Positions 25,617-33,729 of a DNA stretch of 64,000 bases are shown one piece after another (positions within the stretch are counted from its first letter, which is position 1; each line of letters opens with the position of its first letter). Under the pieces are notes generated by a model. That model did no database searches. It had not been told where the DNA came from and saw nothing but the letters and a program-made list of their open reading frames with translations. The stretch is taken from assembly GCA_029210945.1 (NCBI GenBank), contig JARGGH010000011.1, positions 1-64,000 on the forward strand. The letters are read 5' to 3'. A program made the translations under genes and the position numbers. This stretch comes from Anaerolineales bacterium. Lineage in GTDB: Bacteria; Chloroflexota; Anaerolineae; Anaerolineales; E44-bin32.

Positions 25617-26773
25617 AACACCAGGACGTTATCATCATCGGCGGTGGGCTTATCGGGGCATGCTGCGCAGATGTGCTGACCGGCAAAGGCCTCGAGACCA
25701 CGCTCATCGAACGGCGTTTCCCCGCCAGCGGCAGTTCACGTGCCTGTGACGGCTTGATCCTGTTGTGGGACAAGAACCCTGGTCCGGAGATGGCCCTCGG
25801 GCAGGCCAGCGTCGGCCTGTGGGAAAATCTCGTTCCACAGCTTGATGGCGACGTCGAGTTCCGACAATCCGGAACCGTGCTGGTCGCCGAGGATGAAGGC
25901 AGCCTGGAACGAAGCCGCCAGATCGTTGCAGATATCGCCGCTCAGGGCATCACCGCCACACTATTGGAGCGCCGCGAACTCCAGGAAATCGAACCGGCGC
26001 TCGCGGTTGATCTGGCCGGCGGGGCTATTTTCCCGCAGGATTATCAGATCGATCCGCGCCGTGCCACCTTTTCAATCCTACGCAAAGCACAGCGGCAGGG
26101 CTTGCAGCTCTTAAACGGAGAGGAAGTCATCGAACTCCGTCGGCATCCTGGGCGCAGCGGCGGCTGGGAGGCGGCGACCCAAAAACACGTGTATGCCGCC
26201 GACTACATCGTTTGTGCTGCCGGCGTCTGGACCACGAAACTGCTGCACATGCTCGCTATCGAGCTGCCGATCCGCCCACGCAAGGGGCAGATCCTGGTGA
26301 TCAAGGCTCCCCGGGACCTGATTCGCCACCCGCTGCTTGAAGGTGGTTATGGAGACGCCGTCCACGCCGGCACGGATGACCTGCAGGTGGCACTTGTGGC
26401 GGAGATGACACCTGCTGGCACGATGCTCGTTGGCAGCAGCCGCCAGTTCGCAGGGTTTGATACGGACGTATCCCGGGATGTGCTTCAGGCACTCGCCCGG
26501 CGGGCGACCCGTTTTATCCCCGAACTGGCACGTGCGCAATGGATCCGCAGCTACGCCGGATTGCGACCATGGAGCCCCGACCACCTTCCACTGATCGGAC
26601 CAGTGGCTGGCTTTGAAGGCCTTTACGTTGCGACCGGCCACGAAGGGGCAGGTATCTGTTTGGCCCCGGTGACGGGAGAACTTATAGGTGAGTGGATTGC
26701 AGAAGAAATTTCGCCCTCCCTCGCGGATGCGATTTCACCGGGACGATTTCGTGATTACCACCCAGAACCATAG
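25613..26773 (+). CDS. D-amino-acid/glycine oxidase-like FAD subunit (HcnC/OoxB-type)
   Basis: A 386-aa DAO-family flavoprotein. It has a Rossmann motif VIIIGGGLIGACCADVL, an IRPRKGQILVI strand and the C-terminal LRPWSPDHLPLIGPV then GHEGAGICLAPVTGELI. Related beta subunits oxidise glycine, proline, hydroxyproline or sarcosine-like amines. Three overlapping genes here therefore form one complex. It could oxidise the product of demethylation, such as N-methyl-amino acids, but this is an inference from context. Confidence 0.87.
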   Translation: MKHQDVIIIGGGLIGACCADVLTGKGLETTLIERRFPASGSSRACDGLILLWDKNPGPEMALGQASVGLWENLVPQLDGDVEFRQSGTVLVAEDEGSLERSRQIVADIAAQGITATLLERRELQEIEPALAVDLAGGAIFPQDYQIDPRRATFSILRKAQRQGLQLLNGEEVIELRRHPGRSGGWEAATQKHVYAADYIVCAAGVWTTKLLHMLAIELPIRPRKGQILVIKAPRDLIRHPLLEGGYGDAVHAGTDDLQVALVAEMTPAGTMLVGSSRQFAGFDTDVSRDVLQALARRATRFIPELARAQWIRSYAGLRPWSPDHLPLIGPVAGFEGLYVATGHEGAGICLAPVTGELIGEWIAEEISPSLADAISPGRFRDYHPEP

Positions 26774-26833
26774 AATGGGTCTATTCAAGCTAAATCGAAA
26801 AAACATACGATGGGAAAGGAAAAGGAACGAGCA

Positions 26834-27709
26834 ATGACAGAAAATTTGACCACCACAATATCATCGGCAAGCCAGACGGTTGAGATATCGCGCGATTTCC
26901 CGACGGTGATGATCGGGGAGCGCATCAATCCAACCGGCCGCAAGAAAGTGCTCGCCGCGCTCCAGGAAGGGGATTTCAGCATCGTAAAACAGGATGCGAT
27001 CCTGCAGGTCGAAGCCGGCGCGAAAATCCTGGACGTCAATGCCGGCGTGCCGGGTGCGGACGAGCCCGAACTGCTCAAACAAGTCATGCAGATGGTGATG
27101 GACGCCACCGACGTCCCGCTCTGCATCGACACAGCCGACCCGGAAGCGCTGCGCGCAGCGCTGGAAATCTATGAAGGCAAGCCGCTGATCAACTCGGTCA
27201 ACGGGGAGGACAAATCGATCAACGCGATCCTGCCGTTGGTCAAAGAGTTCAATGCCGCGGTGATCGGCCTCTGCATGGATGACACGGGCATACCGTCGAC
27301 TCCTGAGGACCGCCTGGCCGTCGCCGAGAAGATCATCACCCATGCCGATAAACTGGGCATCCCCGCTGAGGACGTGATCATCGATCCGCTGGCGCTGACG
27401 ATGGGTTCGGATCACAACGCCGGACGGATTGCCCTCGAGACGATCGAGCTTGTAGCGGAGAAATTCGGGGTCAATATAACCATGGGGGTCAGCAACATCT
27501 CATTCGGCCTACCTGATCGCGAATACATCAACTCGACTTACCTTGCCATGGCAATCTATGCCGGCTTGACCTGCCCGATCACAAACCCGCTCGTCACCGA
27601 AATCCAGACCGCGGTGCAGGCTGCAGATCTCTCGATGGGTCGTGACGAGTACGGCAGCCGCTGGATCAAGGCCTACCGTGAACGTCAGAAAAAAGAATCC
27701 GAGAGCTAG
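26834..27709 (+). CDS. Pterin-binding methyltetrahydrofolate:corrinoid methyltransferase (MtgA/AcsE-like)
   Basis: A 291-aa TIM-barrel of the pterin-binding family. Hallmarks are VMIGERINPTGRKKV (N-terminus), LDVNAGVPGADE, INSVNGED and IDPLALTMGSDHNAG. Relatives such as MtgA move methyl groups between corrinoid proteins and tetrahydrofolate. The ATG at 26834 is preferred to the one at 26810 because a GGAACGAG site precedes it. Along with the MetV-MetF fusion it connects the corrinoid system to one-carbon metabolism. The direction in the cell would be to methyl-THF. Confidence 0.87.
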   Translation: MTENLTTTISSASQTVEISRDFPTVMIGERINPTGRKKVLAALQEGDFSIVKQDAILQVEAGAKILDVNAGVPGADEPELLKQVMQMVMDATDVPLCIDTADPEALRAALEIYEGKPLINSVNGEDKSINAILPLVKEFNAAVIGLCMDDTGIPSTPEDRLAVAEKIITHADKLGIPAEDVIIDPLALTMGSDHNAGRIALETIELVAEKFGVNITMGVSNISFGLPDREYINSTYLAMAIYAGLTCPITNPLVTEIQTAVQAADLSMGRDEYGSRWIKAYRERQKKESES

Positions 27710-27731
27710 ACGAGGTTGAGAGCAAGCGCCC

Positions 27732-28361
27732 ATGTCGACGACTGATGCCAGCAAAGCGTACGATCTGATCAAGGAAAAGGTCATCAAGATCAAGATGCCT
27801 CCGGGATCCGTGATCCGTGAGACCGAGCTCATGCAGGAACTCAATCTCGGCCGAACCCCTATCCGGGAAGCCCTTAAACGTCTTGAGTCCGAGAACCTGG
27901 TGATCGTGAAACCCCGGCAGGGCATATTCGTCGCCGATATTCCGATTACCGACCTGATCCAGATCTTTGAAGTGCGAGTAGAGCTTGAATCGCTCTGCGC
28001 TTATCTGGCTTCAAAGCGCATGACACCGCAGATCCTGACCCGGATGAAGGATATGGCAGAGGTGTACTCCGAAAGCGACAAGCAGGACCTTAACTTCCTT
28101 TTCAACCAAGACCAACAGTTCCACATGCTGCTGGCCGAGGCGGCCGGCAACCGCTTCCTGGTGGATGAGATCGACTACTATTACAACCTGTCGCTGCGCA
28201 TCTGGTATCTCGTCTTAAACAACGTCAAACCCGCTGACATCGATATCGATGCGCACCTGAAAATCTTGCACGCCATCGAGAAGCGCGATCACGAAGCCGC
28301 CCGCAAACATATGCGTAAACATATCGAGCAATTTCATCGCACGATTAAATCTTATGTATGA
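27732..28361 (+). CDS. GntR-family (FCD) transcriptional regulator
   Basis: A 209-aa regulator with an N-terminal winged helix-turn-helix (PPGSVIRETELMQELNLGRT) and an all-helical FCD effector domain from about 80 onward with conserved D-x3-F and His positions for metal/ligand binding. It sits between the pterin-binding methyltransferase and the corrinoid/MttB genes, so it probably regulates the cluster in response to a substrate. An inverted repeat that could be its operator overlaps its own stop codon. Confidence 0.85.
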   Translation: MSTTDASKAYDLIKEKVIKIKMPPGSVIRETELMQELNLGRTPIREALKRLESENLVIVKPRQGIFVADIPITDLIQIFEVRVELESLCAYLASKRMTPQILTRMKDMAEVYSESDKQDLNFLFNQDQQFHMLLAEAAGNRFLVDEIDYYYNLSLRIWYLVLNNVKPADIDIDAHLKILHAIEKRDHEAARKHMRKHIEQFHRTIKSYV

Positions 28362-28374
28362 CGGTTTTCATACA
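28355..28374. promoter_or_regulatory. Inverted repeat TGTATGA/TCATACA, candidate GntR operator
   Basis: A perfect 7-bp inverted repeat with a 6-bp spacer, overlapping the GntR stop codon and about 90 bp ahead of the corrinoid-protein gene at 28467. Size and position suit a GntR/FCD operator. No second clear copy was found nearby, so this remains tentative. Confidence 0.45.
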
Positions 28375-28466
28375 GGAGAGTGTGTATCGCACATGAACGT
28401 TGAGATGGAAAATTTGACCCGAAATCAATGTAAAACTGAACTCAAAGTCCAGGAGGCAAGAAGAAC

Positions 28467-29105
28467 ATGAGCGAGACGTTGTCTAAGTTATCGACAGCCG
28501 TCATCGAGGGTGATCTTGAGGTCATGGAAGATCTGACCAGTCAGGCACTCGATGAGGGAAAGGAAGCCCAGGAGGTGCTGAACGAAGGCTTGATGCCCGG
28601 GATGGACCATGTCGGCGTGGAATTCAAAGCCGGAAACATGTTTGTCCCCGAGGTGCTCCGATCAGCACGTGCGATGCAGGCGTCAATGAGCATCCTGCGC
28701 CCATTGCTCACCGAAAGCGGTGTCGAGTTGGCCGGGAAAGTTCTCCTAGGAACCGTGAAAGGGGACCTGCACGATATCGGCAAGAACCTGGTGGCGATGA
28801 TGTGTGAAGGCGCCGGCTTCGAGGTCAAAGATCTCGGCAAGGATGTTGAGCCCGATGTGTTCGTCGAAGGAGTCAGGGATTTCGGACCAGACGTCCTGGG
28901 CATGTCCGCACTGCTGACCACGACGATGCGGGCGATGGAACATACGATCAAATCGATCGAAGAGGCCGGCTTGCGCGATCAGGTCAAGATCCTCATCGGG
29001 GGCGCACCGGTCACACAATCATTCGCCGATCAGATCGGCGCAGACGGGTACGCTTCCAATGCAGCTTCAGCCGCTGATCTGGCCAAGAAGCTAATCAGCG
29101 CCTAA
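28467..29105 (+). CDS. Corrinoid methyl-carrier protein (MttC/MtgC-like)
   Basis: A 212-aa paralogue of the corrinoid protein at 14081-14716, with the same architecture and D100-x-H102-x2-G105 motif. It is 68 bp upstream of an MttB-family gene, so it is probably that enzyme's methyl acceptor. The two are far more alike than either is to the third corrinoid protein at 30662. The AGGAGGCAAG site precedes the ATG. Confidence 0.93.
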   Translation: MSETLSKLSTAVIEGDLEVMEDLTSQALDEGKEAQEVLNEGLMPGMDHVGVEFKAGNMFVPEVLRSARAMQASMSILRPLLTESGVELAGKVLLGTVKGDLHDIGKNLVAMMCEGAGFEVKDLGKDVEPDVFVEGVRDFGPDVLGMSALLTTTMRAMEHTIKSIEEAGLRDQVKILIGGAPVTQSFADQIGADGYASNAASAADLAKKLISA

Positions 29106-29173
29106 GCGGGGGAGTAAAAAAATATGCATCGATTTAGGCTCAAGTTAGTCAACAGTACACGGGAGGAATCTCA

Positions 29174-30628
29174 ATGAGAGCGAATTACCAAGTAAATTCG
29201 GGTGTGCGCTTTCAAATGCTCTCGGACGACCAGCTCGAGGAGCTATTTGAAAGTGTTCTACACGTTCTGGAATATACAGGACTCGAGGTACACCACGAGG
29301 AATCCCTCCAGATCCTCAAGGATGCCGGAGCCTGGGTGGATGGCAAACGCGTACGCCTGCCATCATACATGGTTCGCCGGGCGCTCGAGCTTGCACCACG
29401 CTCGTTTACAATTTATGCGCGCGATGGCAACCCGGAACACGACATCCACATCGGCCCCGGTCGGTCCCATTTTGGGCCTGGCCCAACCTGTCCGAACTTT
29501 ATCGATGTCGAGACGATGGAACGACGGCCTTACGTTAAAAGCGACGTCCCGTTGGTGGCCAAAGTAGTTGACGCCCTTCCGAACATCGACTTCTGTGAAT
29601 CGCTCGGGACGGTCGACGACGTTCACCACGACCTGGGTGCGACATACGAGTTTGCCGGCATGTTCCCGAACACCAGCAAACCAATCGTTGCCTGGTCCTA
29701 TGACAAGTATGACTCCGAGGAGATTCACAAAATCGCCGTCGCGGAGGCTGGAGGGCAGGAAGCGTTCGAAAGGCGTCCCAACTACATCCACTACTGTGAG
29801 CCGCTTTCGCCGCTCGTGAGCACAGAAGACGCCTTAGATAAATTGATCTTCGCCGCCAACCACCGCGTGCCGCTCATCTTCACGCCCTGCCCGATCGCAG
29901 GAGGCACGGCGCCGGTCACCGCCGCCGGGATTATCATCCAGGCCGCAGCCGAATCATGGATGGGCCTCACCATCGCCCAGACGCTGCAACCCGGACTGCC
30001 GTTCTTCATGGGCGGCGTGCTCTCCGTGATGGACATGAGCAACATGATCCTGGCCTACGGCGCACCTGAATTATCGCTGTTCATGGCCGGCATCACCGAG
30101 CTTGCACATTATGTCGGTCTGCCGCTCTGGCAAACCGGCGGATGCACCGACTCGAAAGCGCTCGATGAACAGGCCGCGATCGAAGGCTCGCTCTCGGCCT
30201 ACTTCTCGGCGCTGACCGGCGGAGATCTGTGTCATGACGTAGGCTATACAGAGAGCGCCATGACCGGATCCGTCTTCCAGCTTGCCATGATGGACGAAGC
30301 CATCGGCTACGCCCGGCGGATAACGCGCGGCATCGAGGTCAACGAAGATACGCTTGCCGTCGATGTGATTCACAACGTCGGACCGAACGGTCACTACCTG
30401 CGCGAACAGCATACGCGCAACCACTATAAAACTGAATTCTTCTATCCCAACCTCTGCGATCGTCGGAACTACGAAGAGTGGGAGATGATGGGCAAGCAGA
30501 CGATGTCCGACCGGGTGGTCTCACGCGTGCAAGATATCCTCGCCACCCACGAACCCTCACCCGTCAAACCCGAGACCGAGAAGGTCATCGAGGAAGTGCT
30601 TGCCTCAGCGGAAAAACGGGTCAAATAA
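29174..30628 (+). CDS. MttB-family methyltransferase (non-pyrrolysine)
   Basis: A 484-aa member of the trimethylamine methyltransferase family, with no internal UAG. Conserved landmarks: CPNFIDVET, FTPCPIAGGTAPVT, and WQTGGCTDSKALDEQAA in the region of the substrate pocket. Non-pyrrolysine MttB proteins act on quaternary amines such as glycine betaine, proline betaine or carnitine. It is flanked by corrinoid-protein genes on both sides, so it could use either. The substrate is not evident. Confidence 0.9.
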   Translation: MRANYQVNSGVRFQMLSDDQLEELFESVLHVLEYTGLEVHHEESLQILKDAGAWVDGKRVRLPSYMVRRALELAPRSFTIYARDGNPEHDIHIGPGRSHFGPGPTCPNFIDVETMERRPYVKSDVPLVAKVVDALPNIDFCESLGTVDDVHHDLGATYEFAGMFPNTSKPIVAWSYDKYDSEEIHKIAVAEAGGQEAFERRPNYIHYCEPLSPLVSTEDALDKLIFAANHRVPLIFTPCPIAGGTAPVTAAGIIIQAAAESWMGLTIAQTLQPGLPFFMGGVLSVMDMSNMILAYGAPELSLFMAGITELAHYVGLPLWQTGGCTDSKALDEQAAIEGSLSAYFSALTGGDLCHDVGYTESAMTGSVFQLAMMDEAIGYARRITRGIEVNEDTLAVDVIHNVGPNGHYLREQHTRNHYKTEFFYPNLCDRRNYEEWEMMGKQTMSDRVVSRVQDILATHEPSPVKPETEKVIEEVLASAEKRVK

Positions 30629-30661
30629 TTGTCCACACTTGAGGCTACCAAGAGGTGAACC

Positions 30662-31303
30662 ATGAATGAAACGCTGGAAAAATTATCCACCTGCATTTTA
30701 GAAGGCGACTCGGAAGCAGCGCCCGGCCTGGTCCAACAAGCGTTGGATGACGGCGTCGTGCCGAAAACCATCCTGGACGAAGGGATGGTCGTCGGCATGA
30801 ACGAGGTCGGCGACCGCTTCCGTCGTGGCGATATGTTCGTCCCAGAAGTGTTGATGTCCGCAGATGCGATGCAGTCCGGTCTTGAGATCCTGCGGCCCGA
30901 GCTGGTCAGCAGCGGCGTCAAGCTTATCGGCAAAGTCGTGCTCGGCACTGTTCAAGGCGATCTGCACGACATCGGCAAGAATCTGGTTGGCATGATGTGC
31001 GAAGGAGCCGGCTTCGAGGTCATCGATCTCGGTTTCAACCAGAAACCTGAAGCCTTCATCGACGCGGTCAAAGAACACCAACCGGATCTCGTCGGAATGT
31101 CAGCGCTGCTGACCACGACGATGCGGGCGATGGGGCATACGATCAAGTCGCTCGAAGAAGCCGGTCTGCGCGAGCAGGTTAAAGTCATGGTCGGCGGGGC
31201 GCCCGTCGATCAGGCTTTCGCCGACCGGATCGGCGCCGATGGCTACGGTTCCAACGCGGTTGCCGGCAGCGACCTGGCCAAGCGCCTCGTCGGTGCAGGA
31301 TAG
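30662..31303 (+). CDS. Corrinoid methyl-carrier protein, second type
   Basis: A 213-aa corrinoid protein with D100-x-H102-x2-G105 (VQGDLHDIGKN) and GGAPVDQAFADRI. It is clearly different from the other two in its cap domain, e.g. EGMVVGMNEVGDRFRRGDMF. It lies between two MttB genes in a compact run (33 bp and 20 bp gaps to neighbours), so it may serve a different methyltransferase or a different substrate set. An AAGAGGTGAACC site precedes the ATG. Confidence 0.92.
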   Translation: MNETLEKLSTCILEGDSEAAPGLVQQALDDGVVPKTILDEGMVVGMNEVGDRFRRGDMFVPEVLMSADAMQSGLEILRPELVSSGVKLIGKVVLGTVQGDLHDIGKNLVGMMCEGAGFEVIDLGFNQKPEAFIDAVKEHQPDLVGMSALLTTTMRAMGHTIKSLEEAGLREQVKVMVGGAPVDQAFADRIGADGYGSNAVAGSDLAKRLVGAG

Positions 31304-31323
31304 CAGAGGTATATCGAATCGCG

Positions 31324-32025
31324 ATGAGTACGTCTGAATCCCTTCCGTTGGTAGTTATTGCCTGTAAAGTTTTCCAGGGCTTGCTGGAAGCCTATCTGCC
31401 CGAAGACGTGGCAGCCAGCACCACATTCAAGGATTACGGCCTGCACCGGGTACCATCCAAACTGACCTGGAGCGTGCAGGACGAGATTGACCGCATCGAG
31501 CAACCCAGCCTGATCTTGTTGGGCTATGGACTTTGCGGGAATGGACTCCGTGGTGTGAAGTCCCGCCAGCATACGCTCGTGATCCCGCGCGCCGATGACT
31601 GTATTGCCATCCTGCTCGGATCCCGAGAAGCCTATCTTGAAGAATTCGAAAGCGAACCCGGTACATACTACCTCACCAAAGGTTGGCTCGAATCGGGGAG
31701 CGATCCTCTCAAAGAGTACAACGAGTACCTGGAAACGTATGGTCAAGAGGAGGCGTTGTGGCTGATGGACCAGCAGTACCAGCACTATAAACGGCTGGTG
31801 CTCGTCGCCCATTCCCGGGCGGACCTGGATGCCTTTCGTTCGCAAGCACAGGCAGTGGCGAAGTTCTGTGAGCGCTGGGATATGCACTACGAAGAGAAGT
31901 TGGGTTCAGATCGTTTTATCGCTCGACTGGTCGAAATCGCGAGCAGCCTCGACAAAGATGACAAGGATTTCCTGATTGTGCCGCCTGGCGGGGAGATCCG
32001 CCAGGAGGATTTCATCGGTGGTTAA
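31324..32025 (+). CDS. DUF1638 protein
   Basis: A 233-aa cytoplasmic protein of the DUF1638 type, recognised from an N-terminal IACKVFQG, GYGLCGNG, RADDCIAILLGSR and GTYYLTKGWLE. This family is often found beside corrinoid methyltransferase genes, and in pyrrolysine-using archaea too. Cys and acidic residues suggest a metal or corrinoid function, but nothing is established. It follows the corrinoid-protein gene by 20 bp, so it belongs to the same operon. Confidence 0.83.
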   Translation: MSTSESLPLVVIACKVFQGLLEAYLPEDVAASTTFKDYGLHRVPSKLTWSVQDEIDRIEQPSLILLGYGLCGNGLRGVKSRQHTLVIPRADDCIAILLGSREAYLEEFESEPGTYYLTKGWLESGSDPLKEYNEYLETYGQEEALWLMDQQYQHYKRLVLVAHSRADLDAFRSQAQAVAKFCERWDMHYEEKLGSDRFIARLVEIASSLDKDDKDFLIVPPGGEIRQEDFIGG

Positions 32026-32080
32026 ATCCACCCGGGAATGACGTTCGTGATGCGAGGCTGATCAGACAGGAGATCACAGC

Positions 32081-33589
32081 ATGCAAGTGAAGAAAACAAA
32101 TTTCACCGTAAACGCCACCCCCCGTTTCTCGGTGCTGACCGAGGATGAAATCGAGCAGATCTATTTCTCCGCGCTCAGTGTGCTTTATGAAACCGGTGTG
32201 CGCGTTTACGATCAAGAAGGCGTCGATGTCGCCCACGCCGGCGGCGCAATTGTGGAAGATACGACCGAAGACAGCAGCCTGGTGAAAATCCCACCGTGGA
32301 TGGTCGATAAGGCACTGTCCACACTGCCGCGCAAGGTCGTCGTCATCGGGCCTGACCGCAAACACCGGATGGAGCTTTTCAAGGACCAGGTCTATTTTGG
32401 CGCAGGTTCGGACACGCCTTTCACCATCGATCCGAAAAGCGGCGAACGCCGCCGGGCTACCTACGAGGACGTGAAGAATTTTGCCCGCCTGGCGCAAGCC
32501 CTGCCGAACATCGACTTCCACATGTCGCTGGGCATCGTCCAGGACCGCGCCGTTGGCACCTACGACCGCTGGCAGTACCTGGCGATGCTGGAAGGCACCA
32601 CCAAGCCGATCAACATCACCGCCGTCGACCTGGACGGCCTCAATGACCAGCTCGAGATGGCTTACATCCGCCTGGGCGGCAAAGAAGAATGGCGCAAAGG
32701 GCCGATCTTTTCGCTCTATATCGAGCCCGTCTCACCGCTCAGCCACTCTGAGGAGGTCATCCAAAAACTGCTCTTCTCGGCGGATAACGAGATCCCCTTC
32801 GTCTACACACCCTGCCCGCTGGCAGGAGCTACCTCGCCGACGACGCTGGCCGGGACAGCCGTTCAGGCGCTCACCGAGAGCCTCTTCGGCATCGTGCTTG
32901 CCCAGATCCGCAAGCCCGGTGCCCCGATGATCATCGGCGGCCTGATGTCTAACATGGACATGCAGACCACGGTGTACTGCTACGGATCGCCGGAGATGGC
33001 GCTGCTCAGCGCAGCCTATACGGAGATCACCAAGTGGCTTGGTGTGCCGATGTACGAAACGGCCGGCTGCTCGGACTCGAAGATGTTCGACGCTCAAGCG
33101 GCGATGGAAGCGACGATCAACATCGCCACCGCCGCGCTCGTCGGCGGAAATATGATCCACGATGTCGGCTACCTTGAACAGGGGCTGACCAGTTCACCCG
33201 AACTGATGGTCGCCGCGAACGAGATCATCGACATGGTCAAACGCATCTTGCGCGGCATCCCCACCACCGACGCCGATCTGGCGCTCCCCGTGATGGATTC
33301 TGTCGGTCCGGGCGGTCACTTCCTTGAACACGATCACACTTACAAACGCTTCAAGCATGAGATCTGGCAGCCACAGCTCATCGACCGCCAGAACTTCGAG
33401 AGCTGGGAAATGTCTGGCAGCAAGACCTTCAAAGACCGCGTACACGAACGTGTGCTCGAGATCCTCGAAGCAGAACACGAACCGCTCATGGAGGATAAGA
33501 TGTTTGCGGAGATCAAGCGCATCTGCGAACTGGCCGATGAGCGCCATAAGGACGAGGAACTCGACCTCGACATGTTCGGACCGGGATAA
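32081..33589 (+). CDS. MttB-family methyltransferase (non-pyrrolysine)
   Basis: A 502-aa member of the trimethylamine methyltransferase family, the longest of the four here owing to a charged C-terminal tail ending DEELDLDMFGPG. It has FTIDPKSGERRRATYEDVKN, FVYTPCPLAGATSPTTLAG and ETAGCSDSKMFDAQAAMEA. No UAG codon interrupts it. A long hairpin follows the gene, so it probably ends the operon that starts at 28467. Substrate unknown. Confidence 0.9.
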   Translation: MQVKKTNFTVNATPRFSVLTEDEIEQIYFSALSVLYETGVRVYDQEGVDVAHAGGAIVEDTTEDSSLVKIPPWMVDKALSTLPRKVVVIGPDRKHRMELFKDQVYFGAGSDTPFTIDPKSGERRRATYEDVKNFARLAQALPNIDFHMSLGIVQDRAVGTYDRWQYLAMLEGTTKPINITAVDLDGLNDQLEMAYIRLGGKEEWRKGPIFSLYIEPVSPLSHSEEVIQKLLFSADNEIPFVYTPCPLAGATSPTTLAGTAVQALTESLFGIVLAQIRKPGAPMIIGGLMSNMDMQTTVYCYGSPEMALLSAAYTEITKWLGVPMYETAGCSDSKMFDAQAAMEATINIATAALVGGNMIHDVGYLEQGLTSSPELMVAANEIIDMVKRILRGIPTTDADLALPVMDSVGPGGHFLEHDHTYKRFKHEIWQPQLIDRQNFESWEMSGSKTFKDRVHERVLEILEAEHEPLMEDKMFAEIKRICELADERHKDEELDLDMFGPG

Positions 33590-33637
33590 AGCCGCTCGAA
33601 GCGCATCAGTTCTTGTGCCCTGTGCACATGTGACAAA

Positions 33638-33675
33638 GCAACAGGGCAGGGCGTCAGATTGCCCTGCCCTGTTGC
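33638..33675 (+). terminator. Long perfect hairpin after an MttB gene
   Basis: A 15-bp perfect inverted repeat, GCAACAGGGCAGGGC and its complement, with an 8-nt loop. There is no downstream T-run, so it may be an mRNA-stabilising or partial-termination element rather than a full intrinsic terminator. Confidence 0.65.
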
Positions 33676-33729
33676 GGAAACAATCGCTGCTGACACTTTC
33701 AGGACACAGAAAGGTTTCAACCATTCCGG

